From Bacteroides intestinalis DSM 17393 (GTDB taxonomy: Bacteria > Bacteroidota > Bacteroidia > Bacteroidales > Bacteroidaceae): a stretch of 64,000 nt of DNA. Shown piece by piece: positions 45,789 to 56,500 of the stretch. The notes beneath the pieces are model-generated. The model made no database searches, was not told the DNA's origin, and saw only the letters and a list, made by a program, of their open reading frames with translations. Each line of letters starts with the position of its first letter. Within the stretch, counting starts at the first letter, position 1. The stretch covers positions 868,001-932,000 of the forward strand of contig NZ_ABJL02000007.1 of NCBI RefSeq assembly GCF_000172175.1, read 5' to 3'. The position numbers and the translations under genes were made by a program.

Positions 45789-47411
45789 TTATTCTAGTTC
45801 ACCAACAAAAGTTACGACAGACTTTGCCGGAACAACAATCTCATTAGTTTTTATTGTCGTTCCCTTTCCTAAATTGGATGTTTCAGAAGTGGTGTAAGGA
45901 GTTAAAGTCTGATTCTTCAGTTTCAAATCTTGAAGATTATATTTTCGGTTGACAGAACCGACATTAACTGCTACCAAAACTATCTTTTTGGAAGAACCGT
46001 CTTTGTATGCGCTAATCATAACATCTTTACTCTCTTTCTCAGGGTCTGGATTTTCGGTAATAACGGCAACACGTTTCATACCCGGACGGACAAAAAAAGA
46101 ATAATTACCTAGCATCCACATAAGCTTAGAGTCCCTGGCAAATCCATCTTTTTTGCAATAGTCTGTAACTTGTGAACCATTATTTGTTCCATCATCCAGA
46201 TATACCAAACCGTCCTTGTAGTCTGCACGGGTAAGAGCTGTCCACCAAGACCAAGAGGAAGCATTTACCAATGTCAAATCATTGTGAATAGTACGTGCAA
46301 CAAAAAGTGCCGTTTGCATACCCAAATCGCGTTTATTTCCGTTTCCGTTAGGAATTTCGGACTCTCCGGGGCTTTCGAGGATAGAATACTCAGTTTGCCA
46401 ATATTTTAAGCCGCTGTGCTCTTTTATTTTATCATTCAAGGCTTTACGATGTGAAACTAAATCCTTGACGGGCCAAACAGTCCAATAACTGTGTCCAGTC
46501 ATTACTCGCTCTACATTGGGCAGAGAAGCAATGCTCAACGGAGATGATGGATTCCAAAAATCATCAATCTGATTATCAAAGTTCTCATTATCTACATTTT
46601 TATACAAATATTGAATACTCCCAGCTTCTCCCAATGCTATTTTGGTAGCCAATCCTCTTTTGCTGAGTCTTTCTGATAGTAATTTTACGAACTGAGATAT
46701 TTCTTCATTAGTGGCGGGAGTCCCTTCCTGACTGCCTTTACTCCAATCCCATTGTGGTTCATTCACAGGACTTAAATAATCAAATTTAACTCCTTCTTTC
46801 TTCTGCAAGTTATCAATGCATTCTACTAAAAAGTCTGCATAATCAGGCATCATACCTGCCTTGATATTCATCCTTTTCTCTTTAATTGAAAAGCCTTTCC
46901 CATTTATGGACATATGAACCGGAGCGCTTAGGTTAAAAGCAAGAAAATGTTCAACCCCTCTGTCTCGAGCGGCTTTTAAAAACCATTTCTGTCCTTCATA
47001 TTTATTCCAATTGTAAGTACCATCAGCTGATAAAAAGCATTCAGACCGTCTCCACTCATCCGCAATGTCGCTATCAAGTCCTTGTTCTGTGCTTCCTGCA
47101 CCAATGTAAAATCTCCACATGGACAAGCCGATGCCTTTTGGATTTCCATTTTCATCGACTTCCTGGCTAAACAGCCAATCGGCAATTTGATTTCTCTTCT
47201 CTTCCGGCCAATATTTTCCTACCATCTGACAGCGCCAAGCATCTGATGCCCCAAAGCCGTCAATCGTCTGCATTTCCTGATTCAAGTCTACTGAAATATT
47301 TCTCACCTTATTGTAAACAGGCGGTTCTGGAATCTCCAATTTGGAACTACATGCCGTAACTGAAAACAGTGTACAGATACCTAATATCTGCAAATATTTG
47401 CTATTTCTCAT
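45789..47411 (-). CDS. GH30-family glycoside hydrolase (endo-beta-1,6-galactanase-like), lipoprotein
   Basis: A 540-residue lipoprotein (lipobox SVTAC, Cys21). It starts with the clan-A motif MQTIDGFGASDAWRC, then a TIM barrel with Glu218 in SPVNEPQWDW (acid/base) and Glu341 in YWQTEYSILE (nucleophile), and ends in the beta-sandwich common to GH30. The closest match by pattern is the endo-beta-1,6-galactanase-like group. With a lipid anchor and first place among the enzymes after SusCD, it is the likeliest surface endo-enzyme of PUL C. It lies 34 bp after SusD and 29 bp before the GH2 gene. Specificity is inferred. Confidence 0.85.
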   Translation of the reverse strand: MRNSKYLQILGICTLFSVTACSSKLEIPEPPVYNKVRNISVDLNQEMQTIDGFGASDAWRCQMVGKYWPEEKRNQIADWLFSQEVDENGNPKGIGLSMWRFYIGAGSTEQGLDSDIADEWRRSECFLSADGTYNWNKYEGQKWFLKAARDRGVEHFLAFNLSAPVHMSINGKGFSIKEKRMNIKAGMMPDYADFLVECIDNLQKKEGVKFDYLSPVNEPQWDWSKGSQEGTPATNEEISQFVKLLSERLSKRGLATKIALGEAGSIQYLYKNVDNENFDNQIDDFWNPSSPLSIASLPNVERVMTGHSYWTVWPVKDLVSHRKALNDKIKEHSGLKYWQTEYSILESPGESEIPNGNGNKRDLGMQTALFVARTIHNDLTLVNASSWSWWTALTRADYKDGLVYLDDGTNNGSQVTDYCKKDGFARDSKLMWMLGNYSFFVRPGMKRVAVITENPDPEKESKDVMISAYKDGSSKKIVLVAVNVGSVNRKYNLQDLKLKNQTLTPYTTSETSNLGKGTTIKTNEIVVPAKSVVTFVGELE

Positions 47412-47445
47412 TTCTATAAAATTTAAGTTTGATCTCTTATGTTTA

Positions 47446-49065
47446 TTAGTAATTAGGATTCTGTGTTACAGTACCAAAACTACGATCTATTTCCGATTGA
47501 GGAATGGGCCATACCAAATGTTTATTGATATCGAAGTTGATACCTTTGTTCTGTAGCTCTTTAAGGTTGCTCGTTTCATACTGATCCGTTGATTCATACA
47601 TATTGTAACGAACAAAACTTCCATTCGGACCGAACAAACCAGCTATAACGGGTTGATTAGTGACCGGATCTATCTGTCTCCTAATATCAAACAGACGCAA
47701 TCCTTCAAATGCCAATTCCATTCTGCGCTCTTTCCAAATAGCATAAAGTATTTCGTTACCGGTTACAGTTCCTTTTTTCGGAGAAAGTTTTACTCGAGCA
47801 CGAATGATGTCTACATCATCCATTGCTTCATCAAACATACCCAAGTGAAAAGCTGCTTCTGCACGCGTCAGATACATTTCTGCCAAACGGATAATTGGAG
47901 TATTCAAAGGAGCGTTATATCTTTTATCTTCCAATGTTCTACGAGTAGCAATGGGAATATAATACTTACGAATTACACGCCCAGACTTATTTTGTGCTAA
48001 GTCAAATACATAAGTAGGGTTTAAATCCTCATCACCATATACAGCGTCACCACAAACCGTTATTGTACTGCGCCTTCTTATCTCATCTTCTTCCGAAAGA
48101 TAACAATTTTCCAAATCGCTGGTGGGTACTCCCCATCCCCAACCATCCATAATGTCATTGGGGTCTTTACTGGGGAAATTTTCCAAACTTTCACCACGTC
48201 CTCCACAAAGTGTAGAAAGGGGATTGCCCAAAATTTTACCCACTTCAGTGCTTGTCTGAACTTCAATAAGCGATTCTATGCCATTGTGATTATTGACGTT
48301 CCAAATATCTAGAAAATCAGGTTCGAGTTTACAGCCACTATTCATGATTGTGGTATCTGCATAATGATAAGCTTCTTCCCATTTTCCTTGATATAATGAA
48401 ACTCTTGCTAATAATGCAGTACAAGTCCATACAGTAGCCCTACCTTTTCCTTCACTTCCATACGTAGTATTTACCATGTGAACGGCTGACTTAAGATCAT
48501 TCTCTATTTGCTGATATATTTCTTCTTTACTAGAACGCCCTAGATTCATATCATTGGATGAAAGCATTTTAAGTACCAATGGTACACCCCCAAAATTGCC
48601 TACAAGATCCAAGTAATTATATGCGCGACAAAATAGAGCTTCACCGACATAGGACTTTTTTTTGTCTTCAGAAATAGGAGCTTCGGGAATAGAGTTTATG
48701 GCAATATTACATGCCATAATATTCTTATATCTCTCCTTGAATAAATCTGTAAGATATCCCATTCTATTGGGAGTGATCAAGTATTCCGAAGCTGGACTGA
48801 ATCCATCAGCAGATTGTCCGGTATTTCCCATCCAAGCATCATCGGTAGCCGTTTCATTCGTTATTCTGGTATGAGCTATCGGCTGCCAGTCATTATTTAG
48901 CAATGCACGCTTATACAAGTCAATGACAAAGTCACGACATTCTGTATCTGTCTTAAAATAGTTATCCAAATCTTGAACACCTCTTTTTTCGTGTTCAATA
49001 AAATCTTCACAAGACATAAATCCCAATGAAGCCACTATTATGAAAGCAAATATATTCTTTTTCAT
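47446..49065 (-). CDS. SusD-like surface glycan-binding lipoprotein
   Basis: A 539-residue lipoprotein with lipobox GFMSC (Cys19) followed by EDFIEHEKRG. SusD features include LFCRAYNYLDLVGNFGGVPLVLK near residue 150, IIRLAEMYLTRAEAAFHLG near 400, IWKERRMELAFEGLRLFDIRRQ near 450, and the end WPIPQSEIDRSFGTVTQNPNY. It partners the SusC protein whose stop codon lies 13 bp upstream and binds the PUL C substrate at the cell surface. Confidence 0.96.
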   Translation of the reverse strand: MKKNIFAFIIVASLGFMSCEDFIEHEKRGVQDLDNYFKTDTECRDFVIDLYKRALLNNDWQPIAHTRITNETATDDAWMGNTGQSADGFSPASEYLITPNRMGYLTDLFKERYKNIMACNIAINSIPEAPISEDKKKSYVGEALFCRAYNYLDLVGNFGGVPLVLKMLSSNDMNLGRSSKEEIYQQIENDLKSAVHMVNTTYGSEGKGRATVWTCTALLARVSLYQGKWEEAYHYADTTIMNSGCKLEPDFLDIWNVNNHNGIESLIEVQTSTEVGKILGNPLSTLCGGRGESLENFPSKDPNDIMDGWGWGVPTSDLENCYLSEEDEIRRRSTITVCGDAVYGDEDLNPTYVFDLAQNKSGRVIRKYYIPIATRRTLEDKRYNAPLNTPIIRLAEMYLTRAEAAFHLGMFDEAMDDVDIIRARVKLSPKKGTVTGNEILYAIWKERRMELAFEGLRLFDIRRQIDPVTNQPVIAGLFGPNGSFVRYNMYESTDQYETSNLKELQNKGINFDINKHLVWPIPQSEIDRSFGTVTQNPNY

Positions 49066-49078
49066 GATTTACAATCTA

Positions 49079-52000
49079 TTAAAATGTTACATTTACACCT
49101 ACTGAGTATATACGTTGTACTGGATAAGTCCATCCGCCAAATCCAAAACTCAACACACTACCTGAAACTTCGGGCTCAACGCCATTATAGCCAGTTAAGG
49201 TAAACAAGTTTTGTCCTGCTATATATAATCTCAGTTTATTGACGCCAGGGATTTTCTTAAAAGTATACCCCAATTGTAAATTCTTTAGTCTTAAGTAAGA
49301 ACCATCCTCTATGTAGAAAGATGAGAATTTGGTAAAGTTCTCATTATGATCTTGAGTAGATAAGCGAGGAACATAGTTAGAAGTTCCTTCACCGTGCCAA
49401 GCCATATCAAGTAAACCGCTCACCTTATTCACTTTTCCACCACTGCCGGCAGCATTGTACAATTCTTGAATATTCTGATTGACAAGATCATTACCGATAC
49501 TGGCATAGAAGTTTGCCACTAAGTCAAAGTTCTTATAACCTAAGTTCAGATTAAGTCCCATCGTCATATAAGCCCATGGAGAACCAATCTTTGTACGGTC
49601 ATCTGCATTCAATTGTCCGTCTCCGTTTATATCCTTAAATCGAATATCGCCAACTTGTGCGTTAGGTTGTAAGAACTGTCCTTTGTTATTAGTATGACGA
49701 TTCACTTCAGTCTGATTCTGGAAGATACCGTCAGCCACATATCCATAGAAGAAAGCAGGCTCTTCACCTTCTATTGTCTTTGTCTTTTCACCATTTCCAT
49801 ACAATGGGTCTTTATCGCCTGTCAACTCTGTCATATTGACGTTGAAAGTAGTCAAGTTTAAAGTAGTTCCAAAGGTAAAATCTCCCCAACGGTCATTGTA
49901 GCTGATTGCCATTTCAAAACCTTTGGTACGCATAGAACCTACATTTGTCCAAATCTTGGCATCACCCGGGTAGCCGGAATAACTGGGATAAGCTTTCTGA
50001 AAAAGCATATCTTTAGTATTCTTTATATAATACTCAAAAGATCCCGTTAAACGATTATCAAATAATCCATAATCAATACCAAAGTTATAATCTTCTACAG
50101 TTTCCCATTTCACATCCTCATTTTTAACCAAACTGGGGTAAACAGTATTCACCACATTATCGCCCAATACATAGTAACCTTGTCCTAATTGAGACATATA
50201 AACTCCTGAAGGTAGATTCTGATTACCTACACGCCCCCAACCTATTCTAAGTTTAAGGCTGTTAAGTACAGATTTTATACTTTCCATAAACGGCTCATTA
50301 GACATACGCCAAGCTATAGAAGCTGAAGGGAAAGAAGCCCATTTATTCTTGGACAGGAATTTGGAAGAACCATCCACGCGATAAGTAGCTGTAAGATAAT
50401 ACTTATCATTATAATTGTAAGTTAGTCTACCTAAATAAGACAAAATAGAAGTGGTAGAAGAATTACCTCCGGTCTGTGGATTGACGGTACCAGCATCCAA
50501 TTCATGTAAATTATCTGAGTTGTTGGGCATTTTTTCATAGCTTCCCCACAAAGTAGTACTATTCCATTCTTCCAAGGTGTTACCTACCATAAAAGAAAAA
50601 TTATGCTTATTTGCAAAAGTTTTTAGGTATGTCAATGTATTCTGCAAACTCCAATTACGATAAGTGGGTTTGTTACGCGTGAACTTGTTGTTCGTCTGAA
50701 ATTCATGAGCTGCATCAATAACAAAATCCGGTGCAAACGTATTGGAAATTCGAGTATCTAAGTCTATAGAGAATTGAGATCTAAATATCAAATCTCTTAT
50801 CGGCTTAATTTCAAGATAGGCAGAAGATGACAAAGCATAAGAATTATTACTTTGATTCCATCTGTGAACATAACCAACTGGATTCCAAATTTGAGAAGGA
50901 GAACGGGAATATACACTATATTCATTTTCAGTACCATTTAATTCATCCTCTGGTTTAAAAATGGGGGTAATAGGATCCACTCTGTCAAAGTCCGACCAAT
51001 TAGTAGGATTCCCCCATGATTCATAACGCGGATTTAATGAGAATCCAGCTGAAAAATACTTATTAAATTTATAATCATTGGTAAAACGAGCTGTAAATCG
51101 CTTATATCCTCCCTTCTGGTAGAAAGAATCTTGCTGAAAATAATTTAAACTAACCGAATACTTATTCTTCTCCGTTCCACCCTGTACACCCAAACTTGCA
51201 TTCAATTGAGGGGTAAACTGACGAATACCCGCATCCCACCAATTTGTTGTTTTACCTGCAAAAGAAGCGGGATTTTCAAATTCCTCCGGATAGCCGGCCT
51301 GGCGGGCGGCTGTATTCAATATTTCAGCATACTCCACAGCATCTGCCATATTATAAGGATTTTTCATTTCCTGTACGCCATAATGCATATCGAGATAGAA
51401 TGAAGGTTTGCCTTCCACTCCCTTACGAGTAGTAACCATAATAACTCCATTTGAGGCACGACTACCATAAATGGCACTGGCAGAAGCATCTTTCAAGACT
51501 TCAATGCTCTCAATCTCATTAGGATTAAGGAAATTGATTCCTTCGCCCATAGGAACCCCATCAACCACATACAATGGGTCAGTGGACAAGTTGATGGTAG
51601 AGAAACCTCTAATCAAAACCTTTGGCTGACCACCTGGATTCCCTGCTCCTACAATTGTTACACCAGCCACCTTTCCTTGAAGACTTTCGGTAGCATTGCT
51701 TACATTCATTGATCTCACTTCTTTTCCTTTCACAGAAGAGATGGAACTTGTTAAATCACTTTTTTTCTGTACGCCATAGCCTACTACCACCACTTCTTGA
51801 AGCAACTCTGAATCTTCTACCAAAGTTACATTAATGACAGTTCTATTCCCTACCTTTTCTACAATGGTTTTGTAAGAGATAAAAGAGAATGACAGTTTGG
51901 AATCTATTCCAGCTACTGTTATACTGTATTGTCCATTCACATCAGATATACTACCATTGGTAGTTCCTTCTTCTTGGATATTAACACCTATCAGAGGCTC

Positions 52001-52099
52001 ATTTTTGTCGTCAACAATAGTTCCTCGAACCTTTATCTGCGCATTAGCTGTAAGGCAGAAGAAGAAAACAACAAGAGAAAATATAATATTTCTTTTCAT
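49079..52099 (-). CDS. SusC-like TonB-dependent outer-membrane transporter
   Basis: About 1,006 residues when started at 52099, where MKRNIIFSLVVFFFCLTANAQ is a normal signal peptide; an ATG four codons earlier (52111) is also possible. The protein has the carboxypeptidase-D-like domain (VRGTIVDDKNEPLIGVNIQ), LLQEVVVVGYGVQKKSDLTSSIS before the plug, VLIRGFSTINLSTDPLYVVDGVP in the plug, and a barrel with the loop KDINGDGQLNADD, ending in VGVNVTF. It imports the oligosaccharide released at the surface. The SGBP gene lies just upstream and the SusD gene just downstream. Confidence 0.96.
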   Translation of the reverse strand: MKRNIIFSLVVFFFCLTANAQIKVRGTIVDDKNEPLIGVNIQEEGTTNGSISDVNGQYSITVAGIDSKLSFSFISYKTIVEKVGNRTVINVTLVEDSELLQEVVVVGYGVQKKSDLTSSISSVKGKEVRSMNVSNATESLQGKVAGVTIVGAGNPGGQPKVLIRGFSTINLSTDPLYVVDGVPMGEGINFLNPNEIESIEVLKDASASAIYGSRASNGVIMVTTRKGVEGKPSFYLDMHYGVQEMKNPYNMADAVEYAEILNTAARQAGYPEEFENPASFAGKTTNWWDAGIRQFTPQLNASLGVQGGTEKNKYSVSLNYFQQDSFYQKGGYKRFTARFTNDYKFNKYFSAGFSLNPRYESWGNPTNWSDFDRVDPITPIFKPEDELNGTENEYSVYSRSPSQIWNPVGYVHRWNQSNNSYALSSSAYLEIKPIRDLIFRSQFSIDLDTRISNTFAPDFVIDAAHEFQTNNKFTRNKPTYRNWSLQNTLTYLKTFANKHNFSFMVGNTLEEWNSTTLWGSYEKMPNNSDNLHELDAGTVNPQTGGNSSTTSILSYLGRLTYNYNDKYYLTATYRVDGSSKFLSKNKWASFPSASIAWRMSNEPFMESIKSVLNSLKLRIGWGRVGNQNLPSGVYMSQLGQGYYVLGDNVVNTVYPSLVKNEDVKWETVEDYNFGIDYGLFDNRLTGSFEYYIKNTKDMLFQKAYPSYSGYPGDAKIWTNVGSMRTKGFEMAISYNDRWGDFTFGTTLNLTTFNVNMTELTGDKDPLYGNGEKTKTIEGEEPAFFYGYVADGIFQNQTEVNRHTNNKGQFLQPNAQVGDIRFKDINGDGQLNADDRTKIGSPWAYMTMGLNLNLGYKNFDLVANFYASIGNDLVNQNIQELYNAAGSGGKVNKVSGLLDMAWHGEGTSNYVPRLSTQDHNENFTKFSSFYIEDGSYLRLKNLQLGYTFKKIPGVNKLRLYIAGQNLFTLTGYNGVEPEVSGSVLSFGFGGWTYPVQRIYSVGVNVTF

Positions 52100-52121
52100 G
52101 ACTATATACATGATTTAATGA

Positions 52122-53465
52122 TTATTCTTTCAATAATTTAGCACGCGCAATCTCAGTATCAATAATGAATTTATAACTTCCCTTTTGATTTACCTTCAAG
52201 TAAGGTTGGCTTGAACCCATATAATCAATAATACCATTTTCAAGTAAGCGCCAATATTTACTCCAGCCCGGATAGGTAATGGTTACATTAAGCTGGGTTT
52301 CGTTCAATATAAGAGTCCGTCCAAGTATATATGGATTTTCCGCGTCCGGTGTGAGTAGACAGTTTTTATTAGAGGGATCCCATCCGGCACCTTCAAATCC
52401 GTAACCACACATCGTGATATCAGGAGAATCGTGCACAGCTGAAGAAGGTATATAAGGAGTCACAGTATATGTTTGCTCTTTGGTATTTGCCACAATCTCA
52501 TAGTATCCCTTTGTTGGTAGCACTATTGGTGCGGCAGAAGGACTATTTAGCAATTTACCGTTCTCTTCTGATACGCCAAAGCAGTGAGGTTCAAAAGCGC
52601 TCTCCTGTCCCAAAAAGTAGATTTCCTTATTATCACAATCCGCATAATATTTGAAAGTAAATATACCATTTGATTTTTTATGATAGAGCATCGGTACCCC
52701 ACAAACATCGGCTGTTAAATCAGTTCCCTTAGGAACATCGGCCAGGAACAAAGTAACCATTTCACTGGAAACAATATATTTAATTTTCTGTGTTTTCCTG
52801 TTAGCTTCTACAAAGTTATCAATTGCTGTTATTTTTAGTTCATACTCTTCCGGTTTGGATGGTAAAGAATAAGTTTTGTTGAAAGAGTACTCTTTCTCGC
52901 CGTTTAATTTGATTCTTTCCATGATACCCAATATCGGTTCTTCCACATATACTGAATCTAAGCCTGAATCATCAGTGACTTTAAAGGAAAGTGACAATTC
53001 CATCTTGCTTTCCAATAGCTGTACTGTTCCGTCTTGTGGTGATACATTTGAAAAATTAGGAGCATTAAAGTCTCCATCCAAATGTAATGTAAGCTCTTTG
53101 GTCACAACATTTCCAGAAACATCCTCCAGTGCAAGATTTACTTTATATACATCTTCATTTTTCGTATCCTTTGGTGCCAGAAACTCATAAGCCAACTCAT
53201 ATTCTGTAACTAAAGTATCTGTCGGGAATACAATTTCCTTATCCAGATAAAATTCTGGAATCACAATTTTCAAAGACTTAAGGCCTAAATCATCTTTTAA
53301 ATCAGCCTTAATCACAAACTTTCTGTTGGGATTAGAATACAATTCATCACGCAACACTTTTATTTCCGGGGCATCAGATGTAGGATAGGAGATACCCTCA
53401 TCGTCCGAACATCCCATAAAGCAAAGCAGCATTAATAATGCTGATAATCTAAATAAACTTTTCAT
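52122..53465 (-). CDS. SusE/F-position surface lipoprotein, probable glycan-binding protein
   Basis: A 447-residue lipoprotein when started at 53465, which gives MKSLFRLSALLMLLCFMGC with lipobox Cys19 and then SDDEG, a strong surface-export signature. The frame extended to 53543 reads through an intergenic hairpin and is unlikely. The protein is a chain of beta-sandwich domains: two immunoglobulin-like domains of about 90-100 residues (PEIKVLRDELYSNPNRKF; DDSGLDSVYVEEP) and C-terminal modules with repeated aromatic edges (YYEIVANTKEQTYTVTP, GSYKFIIDTE) like the SusE/SusF group. Here it precedes SusC instead of following SusD. Binding of the substrate at the surface is inferred from layout. 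Confidence 0.82.
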   Translation of the reverse strand: MKSLFRLSALLMLLCFMGCSDDEGISYPTSDAPEIKVLRDELYSNPNRKFVIKADLKDDLGLKSLKIVIPEFYLDKEIVFPTDTLVTEYELAYEFLAPKDTKNEDVYKVNLALEDVSGNVVTKELTLHLDGDFNAPNFSNVSPQDGTVQLLESKMELSLSFKVTDDSGLDSVYVEEPILGIMERIKLNGEKEYSFNKTYSLPSKPEEYELKITAIDNFVEANRKTQKIKYIVSSEMVTLFLADVPKGTDLTADVCGVPMLYHKKSNGIFTFKYYADCDNKEIYFLGQESAFEPHCFGVSEENGKLLNSPSAAPIVLPTKGYYEIVANTKEQTYTVTPYIPSSAVHDSPDITMCGYGFEGAGWDPSNKNCLLTPDAENPYILGRTLILNETQLNVTITYPGWSKYWRLLENGIIDYMGSSQPYLKVNQKGSYKFIIDTEIARAKLLKE

Positions 53466-53512
53466 AATATTAATATTGTTGTTAACTAATAGTTTATTTC
53501 TAAGTGAATTAC

Positions 53513-53552
53513 TGTACAGGGAAATGTGTCGATTCTGGCACATTCCCGTACA
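53513..53552 (-). other. intercistronic hairpin between the DUF5107 gene and the surface lipoprotein gene
   Basis: 53513-53528 pairs with 53539-53552 over 14 bp, with two single-A bulges (TGTACGGGAATGTG arm on the - strand). The stem is in the 97-bp gap and is not followed by a T run. It may be a processing or stabilising element that lets the SusCD part of the operon be expressed at a different level. Confidence 0.5.
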
Positions 53553-53562
53553 ATAAGAGCAA

Positions 53563-56500
53563 TCACATCCTGAACACTTGTTTATTCACATCAAGTCTTT
53601 TCACCTTTTCATAATATTCTTCTGCTAATTCTTCCTCTCCTATACCACTATATCCTAATGCCATAACATAATAGCAATGAACCTTGTTACGTACATTCAG
53701 GTCATCCTCCCAGATCGCAAGCTCTGGTAAGGATACTGCGAAATAATCGATTTTGCATTCATCGAAGAGATGCTTCTTGCCGTGGTCTATCAGCTTGTTG
53801 AAGCGGCTACGTGCTTTGCTCTCTTCTCCTAATGCCCTCCAGGCAAGTCCTTGATAGAAAATCTTGTCAGGTTGTTGGTCATTGTAATAGAATGCTTGTT
53901 GAGGCTCGCTGGAACCTTGTGTTGCTTTCATTAAGTATTTTATGGATTCGGCTTCGTTGCCCAGCTTTTGGTAGGCTATTCCTTTATAGTAGTCTACCTC
54001 ATTCTCTTCGGCGTTGATCAGTTTACCCTCACCTAAATTATGCGGATAATGATCTGTCTCTTTTAAAAGACTGATGGCTTCAAGATATCGCTTTTCCTTA
54101 ATAGCTTTTTTGGCAAGTTCTACCCGACAGAGAATATATTGCCCTGTAACTTTACCTTCGCCACCTTCCCACGGATGGAACTTCCGTGCGGCTATCAGTT
54201 CTCTTGCCTTTTCATAGTTGCCTAATTGATTATAGAGGGTTATTCGTTCTATGCATAAGTCATCCCGCTGTGCCACCAGTTCCAAATGTGCCTCTAGAAA
54301 GGTCAGGCGTTCTGCATGGGCTCGTCCCATTTTCTTATATAGTTGATCCAGCTCCATAAAGATGCGTGAGTCCGTTTGGTCCAGTTCAAATGCTTTCTCC
54401 AACAATCGGCATGCTTCTTCTTTCCTGCCTTTTTTGTTGTAATAAGCCAATGAAAGGTTGCGCAGAGCTGTAGGGAACTGATTATTTATCTCTACTGATT
54501 TCTCCCAGCATACAGTAGCTTCTTCATAACGGCGGTGTGCATACCAGAAGTTCCCCAGATAATAAGGAGCCTTGAAATCTTCTGGATTCATCTTCATAGC
54601 ATCTGCCAGTACATTGACTTCATCGATTCTGTTTGGAAAACACTTGTCAGGAGATAGGCTTTGTGCCTTCTTATACCATTTCTGGGCTGTTTCTTTATCT
54701 CCTGCCATTGATGCAAAGTATCCTAACATATAAGCAGCTATTGGATAAATATTGGTTTGTTCGTCTATATAAGTATGCATAATCCGGGAAGCTTCTTCAT
54801 ACATTCCTGCAGATGAAAAATCAAATGCATATTCAATATAGTTGTGTACACTACCGTTGAGGATACTTAGCATTTCCTGCAATTCTACCGGATTGCTTTC
54901 AATGAAATATTTTTCAAATCGGCATCCCAAATTAAACTTATCGACAATCAATGATTCCTCAATAAATTTCAAGGCTTCTTCAGTCTTTCCTGAATGTCTC
55001 AGGATAGAAGCTTTTAACTGGCGTGCTTTATGATTATGCCAGTTGTGGATGAGAGCCAGATCTATATGTTCCAAAGCGGCAGTCCAATTCTCTCTGATAC
55101 AATCTATCTGTGCCACACCAAAGTAGCCTGCATCTCTCCAAGCCGCATTCCATGTGGCTTTATAATAGGCACTATATGCATCATCATACTTACCCTGCAT
55201 CTTCAGGCTCCACCCCAGATTATAATAGGGTTCTCCATCATAAGGATTAGGATTACGCTCTGTTAATGTTTTTATGGCTGTACGGAAATACTGTTCAGCT
55301 TCTTCAAATTTACCTCGGCGCATATTCAGCAACCCTACGGCATTATTGCAACGTATATCTCCCGGTTCTCTTTCCAATGCTTCCATGTAGTAAGCCATTG
55401 GGTCATAGGTCGCATGCCGATATTGCTCCAGATGTAACCCAGTCAGGAATAATTGCTCTATGGAAGCTATCTCCTTGGGTTGTTTGGCTGCCTTAGCAGC
55501 ATCCGGAGTTGGTTTTATTTCAGGCTTATCAGCTTTATATTTCAAAAGTAGTTTGCCATTGTTATCATACAAGGATAAAATAAGGTTTTCGGGTAACTCT
55601 TTTGTTATATTTATCTGACTTTTAAAGATATTTTCTGGCGAAAGTGTGGTTATTTTGTCAAATAACACCTTTCCTGTTATATCTTTTAATTCTATTTTGA
55701 TGTTTTCTTGCTTACCGGTTGCATATACAATGATGTATGCGGTGTTATCTGCAACATCCAGATTCAAAATGAAATCTTTGGTCGCATTCTTTACATATCC
55801 CACTTCACTATATGGCAGGAAATATTGCTTCCATGACTTTTCCTCATAAGGTTGTAACCATGTGAAGTCAGGCTGATTATCTGTATAAACACCTGTCATC
55901 AATTCGATGTAAGGACCATCTTCATCAGTAAGGTTTCTGTCCCATGCAATACCAAAATCACCATTTCCCCAAGTCCATTGTTTCTTTCCTGGTGAGAGGT
56001 GATGATCGGCTACATGTAATAATCCTGCCTGTATATGTTCTTCATATCCGCCTACAAAGTCATAGCGTGATTTAATGGCCATGTATGAAGTGGGAACAGG
56101 GATATTCTTATATTTGGAAATATCGACACCTTCCGAATAGTCCTGTTTGTAATATATGCCTGTAGCTATAGGAAAATTGGATACATCTCTTTTCCCATGA
56201 TCGAAAACAGCATGTACATCGGGTGGAAAAACCGAGTGATAGTGGTCGTTCACAACAACGGCAGGGTTCGCCCACCAAAGGAAAGTTTGGGGGAACGGAG
56301 TTCGGTTATAAACCTTTACATTAATTTCCAGATAAGCTTTGTCCGGATGAAGTGTGAATCCCTGCATCCCTTTCGTATTGAACATACGCTCTACTTCATT
56401 GCACCAGACCGTTTTACTACCGTCTGCATTTTCTTCAATCATACAGTCGGTAGGTAAGTATGTACTTGGACGATGATGCTGAGGCCAGTTGAATTCAATT

